64,000 nucleotides of DNA from Skermanella aerolata KACC 11604 (GTDB taxonomy: Bacteria; Pseudomonadota; Alphaproteobacteria; Azospirillales; Azospirillaceae). The DNA is taken from positions 1-64,000 of the forward strand of contig NZ_AVFK01000025.1 in assembly GCF_000936425.1 (NCBI RefSeq), written 5' to 3'. Shown piece by piece: positions 17,239 to 26,078 of this stretch (positions are counted from its first letter, which is position 1; each line of letters starts with the position of its first letter). The translations under genes and the position numbers were made by a program. Below the pieces are notes generated by a model. It worked only from the letters and a program-made list of their open reading frames with translations, was not told the DNA's origin and searched no databases.

Positions 17239-18525
17239 ATGATGAACCGCGCCAAGGCTGAACCGCCCGTTCGCGATCAGGCGCGGCCGGCTTCGGGCGG
17301 AAAACCCCCGGCGGCGGTAAAACCGCCGCATGACGATGCAAAGCTTCTCACGCTCCTGCAATCCGCCAAGCGCGAGTTGAACGGGCTCCGGCTCGTCCAT
17401 CTGCACCTGTCCCTCCTGAAGGAGAAGAGCTACGGCGACATCGCCGCGATCCGCCGTGCCGTCCAGGAAATATCTGAAAATTCCGCATTTCTTCAGATGT
17501 TCAACCTGTCCAACGACGATGTGCTGATCCTTTACAAAGGCATCAAGTTCTCCGCCATCTCGGACGTCTGCCAGATGATCGAACGGCTGATGCTGGCGCG
17601 GACGAAGATGATGGGGCTGAACCCCTACCGGGAGGAAAGCCTTTATTCGATCATGGAGTTGTCGCTCAACTTCGTGAACGTCATGCGCTTCATCGAGGGA
17701 CTCGACACCAGCGGCGGTTCGGATGGCGGCAAGCTGAAGACGAAGCCTTCCGTGAACCTGGAGGAGATGGCGCGGATCGAGGGCCAGATGGCGATCTTCG
17801 ACCTGTCGCCTTTCATGCTGAACCAGCCGGTCATGGATATCCGCCCGGAAGCTCAGAACCACCGGGAGTATTTCGAGCTTTATATCGCGGTGAAGAGCGT
17901 CGAGGACAAGATCAGCCCAGGTTACGACATTACCGCCAACCGATGGTTGTTCAATTACTTCACGTCCAATCTGGACCAGTCGATCCTCAAGACGCTCAAC
18001 TACGGCATAGATTTCATCCGGGGCCACAAGATCGGACTCAATCTCAACCTCACCACGATCATGTCCTCGGCCTTCGTGAAGTTCGACGAACGGCTCACAG
18101 CCGAACTGCGCAGCAACGTCGTGCTTGAGATCAACAAAGTCGATCTGGTCGAAAACGAAACCATTTACAAGGAAGTCGTCGATTTCGCCCGCAACCGGGG
18201 CTACTCGATCTGCATAGACGGCCTGACGCCGTTCTGGGTCACGCATATGGACCTGGAATACATGGACTGCGACTATGCCAAGATGTTCTGGTCGCAGGAC
18301 ATGCTGGAGATGGACGCCGACCTGTACCATGCCTTGCTGGAGAAGATCGAAAGCCAATCCAAGTGCAAGCTCATCCTGGCCCGGTGCGGAACCGTATCCG
18401 GTCTGATGTTCGCCCATGGTCTGGGCGTGCATCTCGTCCAGGGGCGGGTCATCGACAACATCATCCGCAAAGGGGTCACAGTCGCCGATGCGGTCAACGC
18501 CGCCCGGGTGATGGACGGCGACTGA
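17239..18525 (+). CDS. EAL-domain-like protein lacking the catalytic signature
   Basis: A 428-aa cytosolic protein. An N-terminal helical region (about 30-150) is followed by a charged linker and a C-terminal half resembling the EAL TIM barrel: NVVLEINKVDLVENE, RNRGYSICIDGL and YAKMFWS occupy the places of the EAL-family strands ending in E, DDFG and K. No EAL triad or DDFGTG loop is present, so c-di-GMP hydrolysis is unlikely. A binding or scaffold role is inferred. The start is uncertain: ATG 17239 is used, with in-frame TTG 17170 and ATG 17173 as alternatives. Confidence 0.65.
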   Translation: MMNRAKAEPPVRDQARPASGGKPPAAVKPPHDDAKLLTLLQSAKRELNGLRLVHLHLSLLKEKSYGDIAAIRRAVQEISENSAFLQMFNLSNDDVLILYKGIKFSAISDVCQMIERLMLARTKMMGLNPYREESLYSIMELSLNFVNVMRFIEGLDTSGGSDGGKLKTKPSVNLEEMARIEGQMAIFDLSPFMLNQPVMDIRPEAQNHREYFELYIAVKSVEDKISPGYDITANRWLFNYFTSNLDQSILKTLNYGIDFIRGHKIGLNLNLTTIMSSAFVKFDERLTAELRSNVVLEINKVDLVENETIYKEVVDFARNRGYSICIDGLTPFWVTHMDLEYMDCDYAKMFWSQDMLEMDADLYHALLEKIESQSKCKLILARCGTVSGLMFAHGLGVHLVQGRVIDNIIRKGVTVADAVNAARVMDGD

Positions 18526-18561
18526 CGCCGGCAGCGGTCCGCCCCGGCCGGCGAGCGGCCG

Positions 18562-19179
18562 TCACGGTACCCCGGTAACGAATTTTCCGCCGCGTTTCGC
18601 CAGTTCTTCCCCACTGAGCGCCAGCCCCTTGCGGGAGTCCAGCGCCAGGATGCCGGGTTCCGCCAGATAACGGGCGAATTCCGGCGATGCCTCGGCATAG
18701 GTGTTCGCGATTCCTCGTCGGGTGGCGGCTTCGATCAAGGCGACGACCGGTCCCGGCAGCGGCAGCCATCCGACATAGAGCGGAGCATGGAACCTGAAGC
18801 GCGACCGGGAGCCCGCCAGCCGCTGGTCGCCCGCCGCGAAGATCAGGGTGCACGACGACATGCACCGCGCCTCGTCCTCGACGCGGGTCACCACAAGTTT
18901 ACCGCTCCGTTTCAGCTGGTCGTGAATCTGGAGAGCGGCCGATACGTCCCCGCCGGGACTGTCGAGGCGGATGGTCACGGACGGACCGGCGTGAGATTCC
19001 AGCTCATCCATGATCCGGTCGGCACTTTTCTGGGTAATGACGCCGGAAAGGCTGATATCGCGGGACGGAGCCGTCGATACGACGGCCCCCACGTCGCCGC
19101 GTGGGACGAAAGCTCCGCCGGTGCAGCCGGCCAGTGCCAGGGCGGCAAGGCAACCTATCGGAATGAGGCAAGTGCGCAT
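18562..19179 (-). CDS. Lipoprotein with a ClpP/crotonase-like fold
   Basis: A 205-aa protein with a lipoprotein signal: MRTCLIPIGCLAALALAGC, lipid-modified Cys at residue 19. The mature part reads like COG3904 periplasmic ClpP-like proteins: SVTIRLDSPGGDVSAALQIHD (about 67-87), then a Cys-rich CMSSCTLIFAAGDQR where the SSC matches the region of the catalytic Ser, and FRFHAPLY with a His. Protease activity is not established for this family. It is convergent with the EAL-like gene and codirectional with msrB. Confidence 0.75.
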   Translation of the reverse strand: MRTCLIPIGCLAALALAGCTGGAFVPRGDVGAVVSTAPSRDISLSGVITQKSADRIMDELESHAGPSVTIRLDSPGGDVSAALQIHDQLKRSGKLVVTRVEDEARCMSSCTLIFAAGDQRLAGSRSRFRFHAPLYVGWLPLPGPVVALIEAATRRGIANTYAEASPEFARYLAEPGILALDSRKGLALSGEELAKRGGKFVTGVP

Positions 19180-19317
19180 GGTACGAACCCAGCCAACCGG
19201 TCCCGTTCCTGGGACCGCAACGGATGGATTCGTACCGCGTATATACTTTAGTTATAGTTAATTCGCCTCAAGTCCCTTTCGGATCGAGGGAGATCCGGCT
19301 CCGGGCGGGGCTCCGCG

Positions 19318-19818
19318 TCAGCTGGTCGCGGGGCGGAACGTCATCGCCACCCCGTTCATGCAATAGCGCAGGCCCGTGGGCTTCGGTCCATCCTCGAAGA
19401 CATGGCCCAGATGACCGCCGCAGCGGCTGCAATGCACTTCCGTGCGCGTCATGAAGAACGAGCGGTCCTCAGTCGTGCCGACGGCGCCTTCCAAGGGCTT
19501 CCAGAAGCTGGGCCAGCCGGTTCCGCTCTCGAACTTGGTATCGGATGCAAACAGGTCCTGCTCACAGCCGGCACAGACGAAGGTGCCGGAACGTTTTTCG
19601 GCGTTGAGCGGACTGGTGCAGGCGCGTTCGGTGCCGTGCTCGCGAAGCACATAGTACTGCTCCGGGGTCAGTTGCTCGCGCCACTCCGCAGCCGGTTTCG
19701 ATACGGGAAACCGCTCGTCGCTGGCGGCTTCGGCTGCATTGCCGCTCGTCAGCGATCTGAACAGTCCGCCTGCGCCAAGGATGGCCATGGTGCCTCCTAA
19801 AAATACTCTGCGTTTCAT
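19318..19818 (-). CDS. msrB: Peptide-methionine (R)-S-oxide reductase, exported
   Basis: A 166-aa MsrB that reduces methionine-R-sulfoxide. An N-terminal Tat-like leader (MKRRVFLGGTMAILGAGG) implies export, unlike the usual cytosolic enzyme. Two CxxC zinc pairs are visible (CAGCEQDLF and CSRCGGHLGH), and the catalytic Cys is in GLRYCMNG. FESGTGWPSFWKP is the family's substrate loop. It probably repairs oxidised periplasmic proteins. Recycling would need a periplasmic reductant partner; none is encoded in the window. Confidence 0.93.
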   Translation of the reverse strand: MKRRVFLGGTMAILGAGGLFRSLTSGNAAEAASDERFPVSKPAAEWREQLTPEQYYVLREHGTERACTSPLNAEKRSGTFVCAGCEQDLFASDTKFESGTGWPSFWKPLEGAVGTTEDRSFFMTRTEVHCSRCGGHLGHVFEDGPKPTGLRYCMNGVAMTFRPATS

Positions 19819-19945
19819 TGGTACACTCCCGAACCGACGGGCCGGTCCTATCGGTCCATATGGGACGGGGGAGCGTTCCGGAAAAGCAGCCGGGCGTGCT
19901 CGAAAGGCGGAAAGCGTGCCGGATCAAGTCATTGTGATCGGGACT

Positions 19946-20140
19946 TTACGGCAGGTCCGGGGTTTGGGTGCGCTTCCTGACCCGATGGTAGATGAACATG
20001 CCGGTCAGCACCAACAAGCCGGCGGCTGCTGCGGCGAACAGGATGATCATCATGATGCTGCCCAGCAATGCGCTCAGCGTGTCCCAGAAGCCGAACATGG
20101 CGATCAGGACGACGAGGATCAGAAAAATGACCAGTGGCAT
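19946..20140 (-). CDS. Small two-helix membrane protein, unknown
   Basis: A 64-aa protein with two hydrophobic helices (LVIFLILVVLIAMFGFW and a second from GSIMMIILFAAAAAGLLVL) and a basic C-terminal tail (YHRVRKRTQT). Composition and length resemble many small inner-membrane proteins, but no family is recognised. It is flanked by msrB and the repeat-protein gene in the same direction, with enough spacing for separate promoters. A 23-codon longer reading from 20198 in another frame shows no protein-like character. Confidence 0.5.
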   Translation of the reverse strand: MPLVIFLILVVLIAMFGFWDTLSALLGSIMMIILFAAAAAGLLVLTGMFIYHRVRKRTQTPDLP

Positions 20141-20284
20141 GAAGAGCTTCCTGTCGGACGGACCGGATTATACCGTAACAGTCCTGAAACGAGCCCATGG
20201 CCGCAAGGTTCCTCGGACTGTGCCGATCATCCTGACAATGCTGCCTTAGGCAGTCATGTCCCGGCGCTGGCGCGGCCGGCTCTC

Positions 20285-21025
20285 TCAGGCATGCATATCC
20301 ACTTTGCCGCCTGCAGGCTTGGCCTTGCTGCCGGCGGCAGCGGCCGCCTGAGCGCTCTGCTTCGCCTGCGACTGGATACGATCCACGGCCGCTGAAGTCT
20401 GCTGTGTCAGCGACTCGGTCTTGGGAATGGCCTTCATGGAATTCTTCGTCTGCTCGACGGCCGATTTGTAGCTCTGGCTGATGGCCGCCGCCTGCGACAC
20501 CAGGGCTTCCGTCTTGGCGATCGGTTTCATCGCCTGGCTGCTTTCCTGGATTGCCTGCTTGTATCCCTGGCTGATGGCTCCCGCCTGCGACACCAGGGCT
20601 TCCGTCTTGGCGATCGGCTTCATCGCCTGGCTGCTTTCCTGGATCGCCTGCTTGTAGCCCTGGCTGATGGCGCCCGCCTGAGACACCAGTGCTTCCGTCT
20701 TGGGGATCGGCTTGGCGGCCTGATTGCTTTCCTGGATTGCCCGCTTGTAGCCCTGGCTGATGGCGCCGGCCTGCGATACCAGCGCCTCGGTCTTGGGGAG
20801 AGGCTTGGCGGCCTGGTTGCTTTCCTGGATGGCCTGCTTGTAGCCCTGGCTGATGACAGCGGCCTGACTGTTCAGCTGATCGGTCTTGGGAACGGGCTTG
20901 GTGGAGTTGTTGGTCTGGTCGATCATGGCCTGGGATTTCTGCATGTTCTGCTTCATCTGCTGAACCAGATCAGCCAGCTTTGGGCCGGGCCGCATCAAGG
21001 ATGCATCGATGGGAGAGGAGGACAT
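20285..21025 (-). CDS. Cytosolic protein of about six 31-residue repeats, unknown
   Basis: A 246-aa protein with no signal peptide. After a 15-residue N terminus and LVQQMKQNM, it consists of repeats of 31 residues whose core is SQAGAISQGYKQAIQES followed by xQAxKPIxKTEALV. At least four copies are clear and two outer ones are diverged. The unit suggests a helix of about 20 residues, then a Pro/Lys turn, so the whole may be an elongated or helical-hairpin array, loosely phasin-like. Two central repeats are nearly identical over 93 bases, a sign of recent duplication. ATG 21025 has GGAGA upstream; no function is known. Confidence 0.8.
   Translation of the reverse strand: MSSSPIDASLMRPGPKLADLVQQMKQNMQKSQAMIDQTNNSTKPVPKTDQLNSQAAVISQGYKQAIQESNQAAKPLPKTEALVSQAGAISQGYKRAIQESNQAAKPIPKTEALVSQAGAISQGYKQAIQESSQAMKPIAKTEALVSQAGAISQGYKQAIQESSQAMKPIAKTEALVSQAAAISQSYKSAVEQTKNSMKAIPKTESLTQQTSAAVDRIQSQAKQSAQAAAAAGSKAKPAGGKVDMHA
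20467..20870 (-). repeat. 93-bp tandem repeat inside the repeat-protein gene
   Basis: The phrase CCTGCGACACCAGGGCTTCC recurs at 20491 and 20584, exactly 93 bases apart, with further diverged copies toward 20870. It codes for the 31-residue protein repeat. The adjacent copies are close enough in DNA sequence for slippage or recombination to change copy number. Confidence 0.85.
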
Positions 21026-21141
21026 GACAGGCCCTTCGGGCGACGACGTACGAGAATAGCTAAAAAGCAATCGATTTCAGAATACGACTATCTCGCTCCC
21101 GAGTCCAATGGCAAAACGGCATCCGCCGATCGGTCGAGGTA

Positions 21142-22449
21142 TCAGCTGCCCTGAAGTTGGCGGTAAAGCGCGATCGTGCGGTCGACGCAGGACGTCCAGC
21201 TGAACCGTTCCGCACGCTCCAGCCCGCTGGCGATGCAGTCGTCGCGCAGGGGGCGGTCGGTGAGGATTCGCTCCAGCCCGGCGGCGAGTGCCGCATCGTC
21301 ATGGGGATCGACGAGCAGGCCCGCGTCCCCGACTACTTCCAGGATGCTGCCGGTGGCCGATGCCAGGACCGGCGTGCCGCTGGCCATGGCTTCCAGCGGC
21401 GGCAGCCCGAAACCTTCATAGAAGGACGGAAAGGCGAAGGCCGCGGCGCCGGCATATAGGCCGGGCAGGTCGGCTTCGGGAATATAGCCCAGGCGCCGGA
21501 CGCTACCCTCGCGCACCAGCGCGTCGAGCGATTGTTCGAGATGGCTTTCCCGCCATCCCGTAGCACCGCACAGTACCAGCGGATAGGCCGCCCTCAGCCC
21601 GGCGGGCAGCCTCATGAAGGCCCTGACCAGGCCATGCAGGTTCTTGCGCGGCTCGATGGTCGCCACCGACAGGACGTAGCGGCCGTGTTCGAGACCATGG
21701 CGCGACATGATGCCTTGCGTTTCATCGCGGGCATGCGGCCTGAACCGATCGTCGACGCCGACCGGGATCGTGATCACGGTCGCGGGATCGAAGGCGAAGG
21801 TATCCAACACCTCGCGCCGGACGAAATCGCTGAGCGTCACGATCCGCGTCGCTTTGCGCAGGGACTTTTCCAGGTTCCGGTCCAGGTAGCGAACGCGTTC
21901 CGCCGGGTGGTGTTCCGGAAAATGCAGGTGCGACAGGTCGTGGCAATTGACGATCGTCGGACCGTCATACGGCTTCAGGATATAGTTCGGCTCATGATAG
22001 ACGGCTCCGGCAAGCGACTTGGCGCTGCGCCGGAACACCGCGTTGCGGGCGATGCACCGCAGGTCGTATGCATAGGGCAGCGACCGCAGGAAGGGGCGGA
22101 AGTTATTGGGCGGAGGCGGTTCGGACGACGCTTCGATCACGCGTCTCGCATCCACCCAATGAAAATGGGAGAAGCAATGCAGGTCGCCGCCCAGGCCGCG
22201 GGCAAGCAGGCCTCCGAGTATTTCGGACGTATAGCGCCCGATGCCCGTCACCGGGGGAACGATCGACTCGACGTTCAGGATCAGCTTTATCGGGTTTTCA
22301 CGCCCGATGACCGGATCGGCATTCATGCTTTGGGCTGAAACCGCGCACGAAGGCTTGTTCCCGTCCCTGAGCGGTCTTGTGTCCGGTGCGCCGATCTGGT
22401 CATCCTGGTCGGCAGCGCGACGGATAAGCGGTGGAACGGGGAGGGTCAT
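21142..22449 (-). CDS. GT-B glycosyltransferase (GT4-type)
   Basis: A 435-aa glycosyltransferase. The catalytic part starts around LILNVESIVPPVTGIGRYTSEIL, where the Gly-rich loop binds acceptor or lipid. The C-terminal half carries VATIEPRKNLHGLVRAF and the E-x7-E motif in FPSFYEGFGLPPLEAMASGTPV. The start is uncertain: ATG 22449 has AGGA five bases upstream and gives an extra 41 residues of non-conserved leader before the in-frame ATG at 22326, which lacks a ribosome site. Mannosyl- or rhamnosyltransferase activity is usual for this subgroup. Same strand as the next glycosyltransferase gene. Confidence 0.82.
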   Translation of the reverse strand: MTLPVPPLIRRAADQDDQIGAPDTRPLRDGNKPSCAVSAQSMNADPVIGRENPIKLILNVESIVPPVTGIGRYTSEILGGLLARGLGGDLHCFSHFHWVDARRVIEASSEPPPPNNFRPFLRSLPYAYDLRCIARNAVFRRSAKSLAGAVYHEPNYILKPYDGPTIVNCHDLSHLHFPEHHPAERVRYLDRNLEKSLRKATRIVTLSDFVRREVLDTFAFDPATVITIPVGVDDRFRPHARDETQGIMSRHGLEHGRYVLSVATIEPRKNLHGLVRAFMRLPAGLRAAYPLVLCGATGWRESHLEQSLDALVREGSVRRLGYIPEADLPGLYAGAAAFAFPSFYEGFGLPPLEAMASGTPVLASATGSILEVVGDAGLLVDPHDDAALAAGLERILTDRPLRDDCIASGLERAERFSWTSCVDRTIALYRQLQGS

Positions 22450-22777
22450 CGACTTCCTGGCGCCCCGCGTCCACTCGTCGCCCGGACCTTGGCTGCCAAA
22501 ACCACTGCAAGCGCTGATGTCCGCAATCTCTTCAGCACTTGATGGCAAGGGTCGGGCGTTGGAGCCGTCTGCATGATGGGTGCTCAAAGGAAAGCGCGGG
22601 CGTTTCGACAGAGATTGAGTCCGATGGGGACAGAACCGCCGGATGGACCTTGCCAGTGTTTCCGGAGCATCGTCAAGTTGATATTGACTGCGAAAACTCA
22701 TGGCTGCCAACGCATCTCCGGCGTGCCTTGCCGCAGTGGTAACTCAGCAAAGCAAGCCATGCTTCCATAAAATAGTA

Positions 22778-24034
22778 TCAGATGGCGATCTTCTCCTTTA
22801 CCGTGTCTTGATAGACCTTCAGCGTTTCGGTCAGGAATGTGCCGAAGCTGAAGGTGGTCTCGGCGCGGAGAAGGCTGCGGGCGCCCATGGCGGCGGCATC
22901 GCCGGGGTGGTCGAGCAGAAATGAGAGCGATGCGGCCAGTGCATCGGGATTCCGGGGCGGCACGGTCATGGCTTCGCTGCCGTCTCGCGCGACCCATGGG
23001 ACCCCGGTCAACAAGCGGGTATTGACCACAGGCTTGCCGCAAGCCATGGCCTCGACCTGCGCGATGCCGAAGGTTTCGCTTTCCTCCACCGACGGCATGG
23101 TGAAGACCCGGCAGGCGTGGAGCAGGCATTTCAACTCGCGCCGCTCCAGATATCCGACGAGATGGACGCGGTCGCCCAGTCCTGCGTCGTCGATCTGCCT
23201 GCGAAGGGCGCCTTCGAGGGCGCCGGTGCCGACGATGACAAGGGTGCCGTCCACGCTCCGCATCGCATCGACCAGCACGCCGAAGCCCTTGTAAGCGACC
23301 AGCCGGCCCGTCGCCAGGATCAGCCGTGGGTGGAGTGCCCGCAACTCGGTGATCCGCCTCTGGTCCGCCGCCTCGAGCTTCTTCCAGTAATCGACGTCGA
23401 TTCCATAGGGAATGACGACGCATTTATCGGCGAACGGCTTCAGGAAGGGCGACTGCTCGATCATCGCCGGGGTCGATACGACGATCCTGTCGGCTCGTTT
23501 CAAGGTTCGCCGGATGAAAGGACCGACAACCGGCAGCAGCCGCCGCTGCGCGATGATTTCCGAATGCCAATGGACGATCAGCGCCGTCCGCTTCGGAAAC
23601 CACAGGCTGACCGCCAGATCCGCGAGCGGGAATGGGGCATGGTAATCCACCACGTCCACCCGCCGCGCCGTCTGCCAGACAAGGAAAGGAAACGCCGGCG
23701 ATATCGGCATCGACCACAGGCTTCCGAGAGCGCTGGCCCGATGCACTTCGATTCCCTCGACGATTTCAGAGGAACCGCTACCGCTCACGCGCGATACCAG
23801 TACCTCGCTCCGGCACCGGCGCGTCAGGCCGGCGGCCAGAAGCCGCATGATCTCCGGAATGCCGCCGTTGATCTCGGGGATGAAGACCTTGAAGACATGG
23901 GCGACGCTGATCGCGGGGAACGGCGATGGATCCTCGGTCCGCGCGGCCGCATCCAGGACGCCGGCATCGACGCTCCGTTCATCGACCGCGCCGGATAGTT
24001 CGAGACTGAGCAAGTCGGCATTCACATCGGACAT
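22778..24034 (-). CDS. GT4-family glycosyltransferase
   Basis: A 418-aa GT-B transferase. ISVAHVFKVFIPEINGGIPEIMR near residue 45 is the N-terminal acceptor loop. ILATGRLVAYKGFGVLVDAMRSV begins the nucleotide-sugar domain, and MPSVEESETFGIAQVEAMACGKPVV holds the conserved Glu pair. The first 40 residues are variable and Asp/Ser-rich. It is transcribed first in a two-gene minus-strand set with the neighbouring glycosyltransferase, but about 330 bases separate them and coupling is not certain. It likely acts in exopolysaccharide or O-antigen assembly. Confidence 0.86.
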   Translation of the reverse strand: MSDVNADLLSLELSGAVDERSVDAGVLDAAARTEDPSPFPAISVAHVFKVFIPEINGGIPEIMRLLAAGLTRRCRSEVLVSRVSGSGSSEIVEGIEVHRASALGSLWSMPISPAFPFLVWQTARRVDVVDYHAPFPLADLAVSLWFPKRTALIVHWHSEIIAQRRLLPVVGPFIRRTLKRADRIVVSTPAMIEQSPFLKPFADKCVVIPYGIDVDYWKKLEAADQRRITELRALHPRLILATGRLVAYKGFGVLVDAMRSVDGTLVIVGTGALEGALRRQIDDAGLGDRVHLVGYLERRELKCLLHACRVFTMPSVEESETFGIAQVEAMACGKPVVNTRLLTGVPWVARDGSEAMTVPPRNPDALAASLSFLLDHPGDAAAMGARSLLRAETTFSFGTFLTETLKVYQDTVKEKIAI

Positions 24035-24280
24035 GACCGCGTCACGAACCCCCTGGGACGTTCCCGCACCCGAGCCGGTCAGGGCATCTGAAACGGCATA
24101 TGCGACGTCGCTGGAATTTTAGGCAAGTTGGACCGGTACGTCAACGGAAGGACTAACTCCGACGAATAAGGGCGTCAGGATGAAGCAGGCTGAAGCCAAA
24201 GCCATGCGGTCATCCGCCGCGCAGCACAGCCAGGACGAGCGGCTGATGCCAGAGGCTGAAGACATTGACCTATGAGGCCA
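24035..24280. other. Intergenic stretch without a supported gene
   Basis: This segment, with the palindrome and terminator that follow, makes up a 435-base gap between a glycosyltransferase gene and the nitronate-monooxygenase-type gene. I see no ORF with protein-like character here. It probably contains the promoter of the glycosyltransferase gene, but no convincing -35/-10 pair is recognised. Confidence 0.5.
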
Positions 24281-24345
24281 GTGTTTGTTGGGCCACGGCC
24301 CAACCTACGGGCTCCTGCTTCGTAGGTTGGGCCGTGGCCCAACAC
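24281..24345. repeat. Long REP/BIME-like inverted repeat
   Basis: Two arms pair perfectly over 23 bp (24287-24309 with 24321-24343) around an 11-nt loop. Each arm is itself palindromic: TTGGGCC-AC-GGCCCAA. The core GTAGGTTGGGCCGTGGCCCAAC has the look of the dispersed extragenic palindromes common in proteobacteria. It may form a cruciform or a stable RNA hairpin. Confidence 0.75.
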
Positions 24346-24399
24346 TTGCCGACCGCCGGTCGAACACTTCGGCTTCCGGTATAAGTCGGCGAGGGCATG

Positions 24400-24436
24400 A
24401 AAAAAGCCGGTGCCGCCAGTCACGGCGGACACCGGC
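24400..24436 (-). terminator. Intrinsic terminator of the NMO-family gene
   Basis: On the minus strand GCCGGTG-T-CCGCC pairs with GGCGG-CACCGGC around a 6-nt loop with one bulged base, followed by six T. It lies 34 bases after the stop codon of the gene at 24470. Confidence 0.85.
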
Positions 24437-24469
24437 CTCTTGATCCGGTCACTTGATAAGGGGCAGAGA

Positions 24470-25879
24470 TCAGTCGCCCGATGCGATCCTGTCGACGAGC
24501 TGCTTCACGGTCGGGATGAAGCCATCAGCGTAGAAGGGATCGCTGGCGAAGCGGTAGGCGTTGTGTCCCGCGAACATGAGCTGGGTTTCGCAGTCCTCGG
24601 AATGGCTGATCGCCTGCAAGGTCTTCTGGATGCAGAAGGAGCGCGGGTCGGCCTTCTTGCCGGTGGTGCCTTCCTCGTTCTGCGCCCAGTTGGAGAACAT
24701 GCAGGCCGACAGGCACCCCATGCAGTCGATCTGGTCGTGCAGGATCTTATGCGACGACTCGGTCGTCACGAAGATCAGCGTGCTGTCCGGGGTCTTCAGG
24801 GCTTCCTTGTACCCGGCCTCGACCCAGCCGAAGGCGCGGTCGCGGTCATGGGCCGTCAGGTAGACCGGCCGACCACGGGGGCCGACGCGGAACTCGGTGT
24901 CGTGCTCGCCGACCGGCTTGACCGAATACGCCACCTGCCGCTCGCTCCGGCCCCGAAGGTCCTGGATGAAGGGGTTGTTGACCGCCGAGGAGTAGAAGCC
25001 CGTCGGCGAGAACTTGTTCAGGAAGACGTCGCCCTCCTTCAGCGTCAGGAGCTTGCGCTTCCACGCTTCGGAGATCGGGCTTTCCTGGGTCAGCAGCGGG
25101 CGGGTGCCGTACTGGAAGGCGATCGGCCCGAGATCGGGGTTGTCGATCCACTCTTCCCACTCGCGCAGGTACCAGACGCCGCCGGCCATCACGATCGGCG
25201 TGTCGGTCAGCCCGAAGCTGTTCATCATCTGGCGGAGCGCCAGCACGCGGGGGAACGGATCCTCCGGGCTCTCCGGGTCCTCGCTGTTCGACAGGCCGTT
25301 ATGGCCGCCGGCCAGCCAGGGGTCCTCGTAGACCACGCCGCCGAGATTGTCCGAGAACTTGTGGTAGGCCCGCTTCCACAGCGCGCGGAAGGCGCGGGCC
25401 GACGAGACGATCGGGTAATAGTGGATGCCGTAGCTGACGGCGATCTCCGCCACCTTGTAAGGCATGCCGGCGCCGCAGGTGACGCCGTGGATCAGGCCCT
25501 TGGAGCCTTCCAGGATGCCGTGGAGGATGCGCTCCGCGGCCGCCATCTCCCACAGCACGTTCATGTGGATGCGGCCCTGGCCGCCGGAAACTTCATGCGC
25601 GATCCGGGCCTGCGTGATGCCGCCGGCGATCGAGTAGCCGATCAGCTCCTCGTGCCGCTCGCGCCGCGTCTTGCCGTGATAGACCTGATCGACGGCATTG
25701 CCGTTCTCATCGAAGCTGTCGGCGTTCACGCCGGAAAATGTGCCGACCCCACCGGCCGCTGCCCAGGCGCCGGAACTCTCGCCGTTGGACACGGAGATGC
25801 CTTTACCGCCTTCGACCAGCGGCAAGACCTCACGACCCGAGATCAGCAAAGGCTTGAGCGCCTTCAACGAACCCTCCAA
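24470..25879 (-). CDS. Nitronate-monooxygenase-family flavoprotein
   Basis: A 469-aa FMN-dependent TIM-barrel protein of the NMO/2-nitropropane dioxygenase family. GVTCGAGMPYKVAEIA (about 132-147) and TPIVMAGGVWYLREWEEW (about 228-245) match the flavin-binding strands. It is longer than typical NMOs (about 320-380 aa). The additional C-terminal region has CMGCLSACMFSNW (about 388-400) and further Cys residues, which could bind metal or form disulfides. The substrate is unknown. It forms a single-gene unit with its own terminator. Confidence 0.8.
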   Translation of the reverse strand: MEGSLKALKPLLISGREVLPLVEGGKGISVSNGESSGAWAAAGGVGTFSGVNADSFDENGNAVDQVYHGKTRRERHEELIGYSIAGGITQARIAHEVSGGQGRIHMNVLWEMAAAERILHGILEGSKGLIHGVTCGAGMPYKVAEIAVSYGIHYYPIVSSARAFRALWKRAYHKFSDNLGGVVYEDPWLAGGHNGLSNSEDPESPEDPFPRVLALRQMMNSFGLTDTPIVMAGGVWYLREWEEWIDNPDLGPIAFQYGTRPLLTQESPISEAWKRKLLTLKEGDVFLNKFSPTGFYSSAVNNPFIQDLRGRSERQVAYSVKPVGEHDTEFRVGPRGRPVYLTAHDRDRAFGWVEAGYKEALKTPDSTLIFVTTESSHKILHDQIDCMGCLSACMFSNWAQNEEGTTGKKADPRSFCIQKTLQAISHSEDCETQLMFAGHNAYRFASDPFYADGFIPTVKQLVDRIASGD

Positions 25880-26078
25880 AAACTGCTTCTGCGTTCGGTA
25901 GGCACCACGTCGACGACACGCCGGTTCGACACCGGCGGCGGCAAACGCCTGCCCTTAGTGCCTCCATATATGAAAAAATTGCGACGCAGAAGAGTGGCGA
26001 CAGAATATTTATCGCAACGCCCCGGCGATTCGCTAAAGCTGTACCACCGTATGTAGTCCAAGGGGTATTCCCCTGTCG

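Noticed and set aside
20467-20870. CRISPR-like array
   Set aside because: The 93-bp periodicity is fully coding, with no constant repeat separated by unique spacers.
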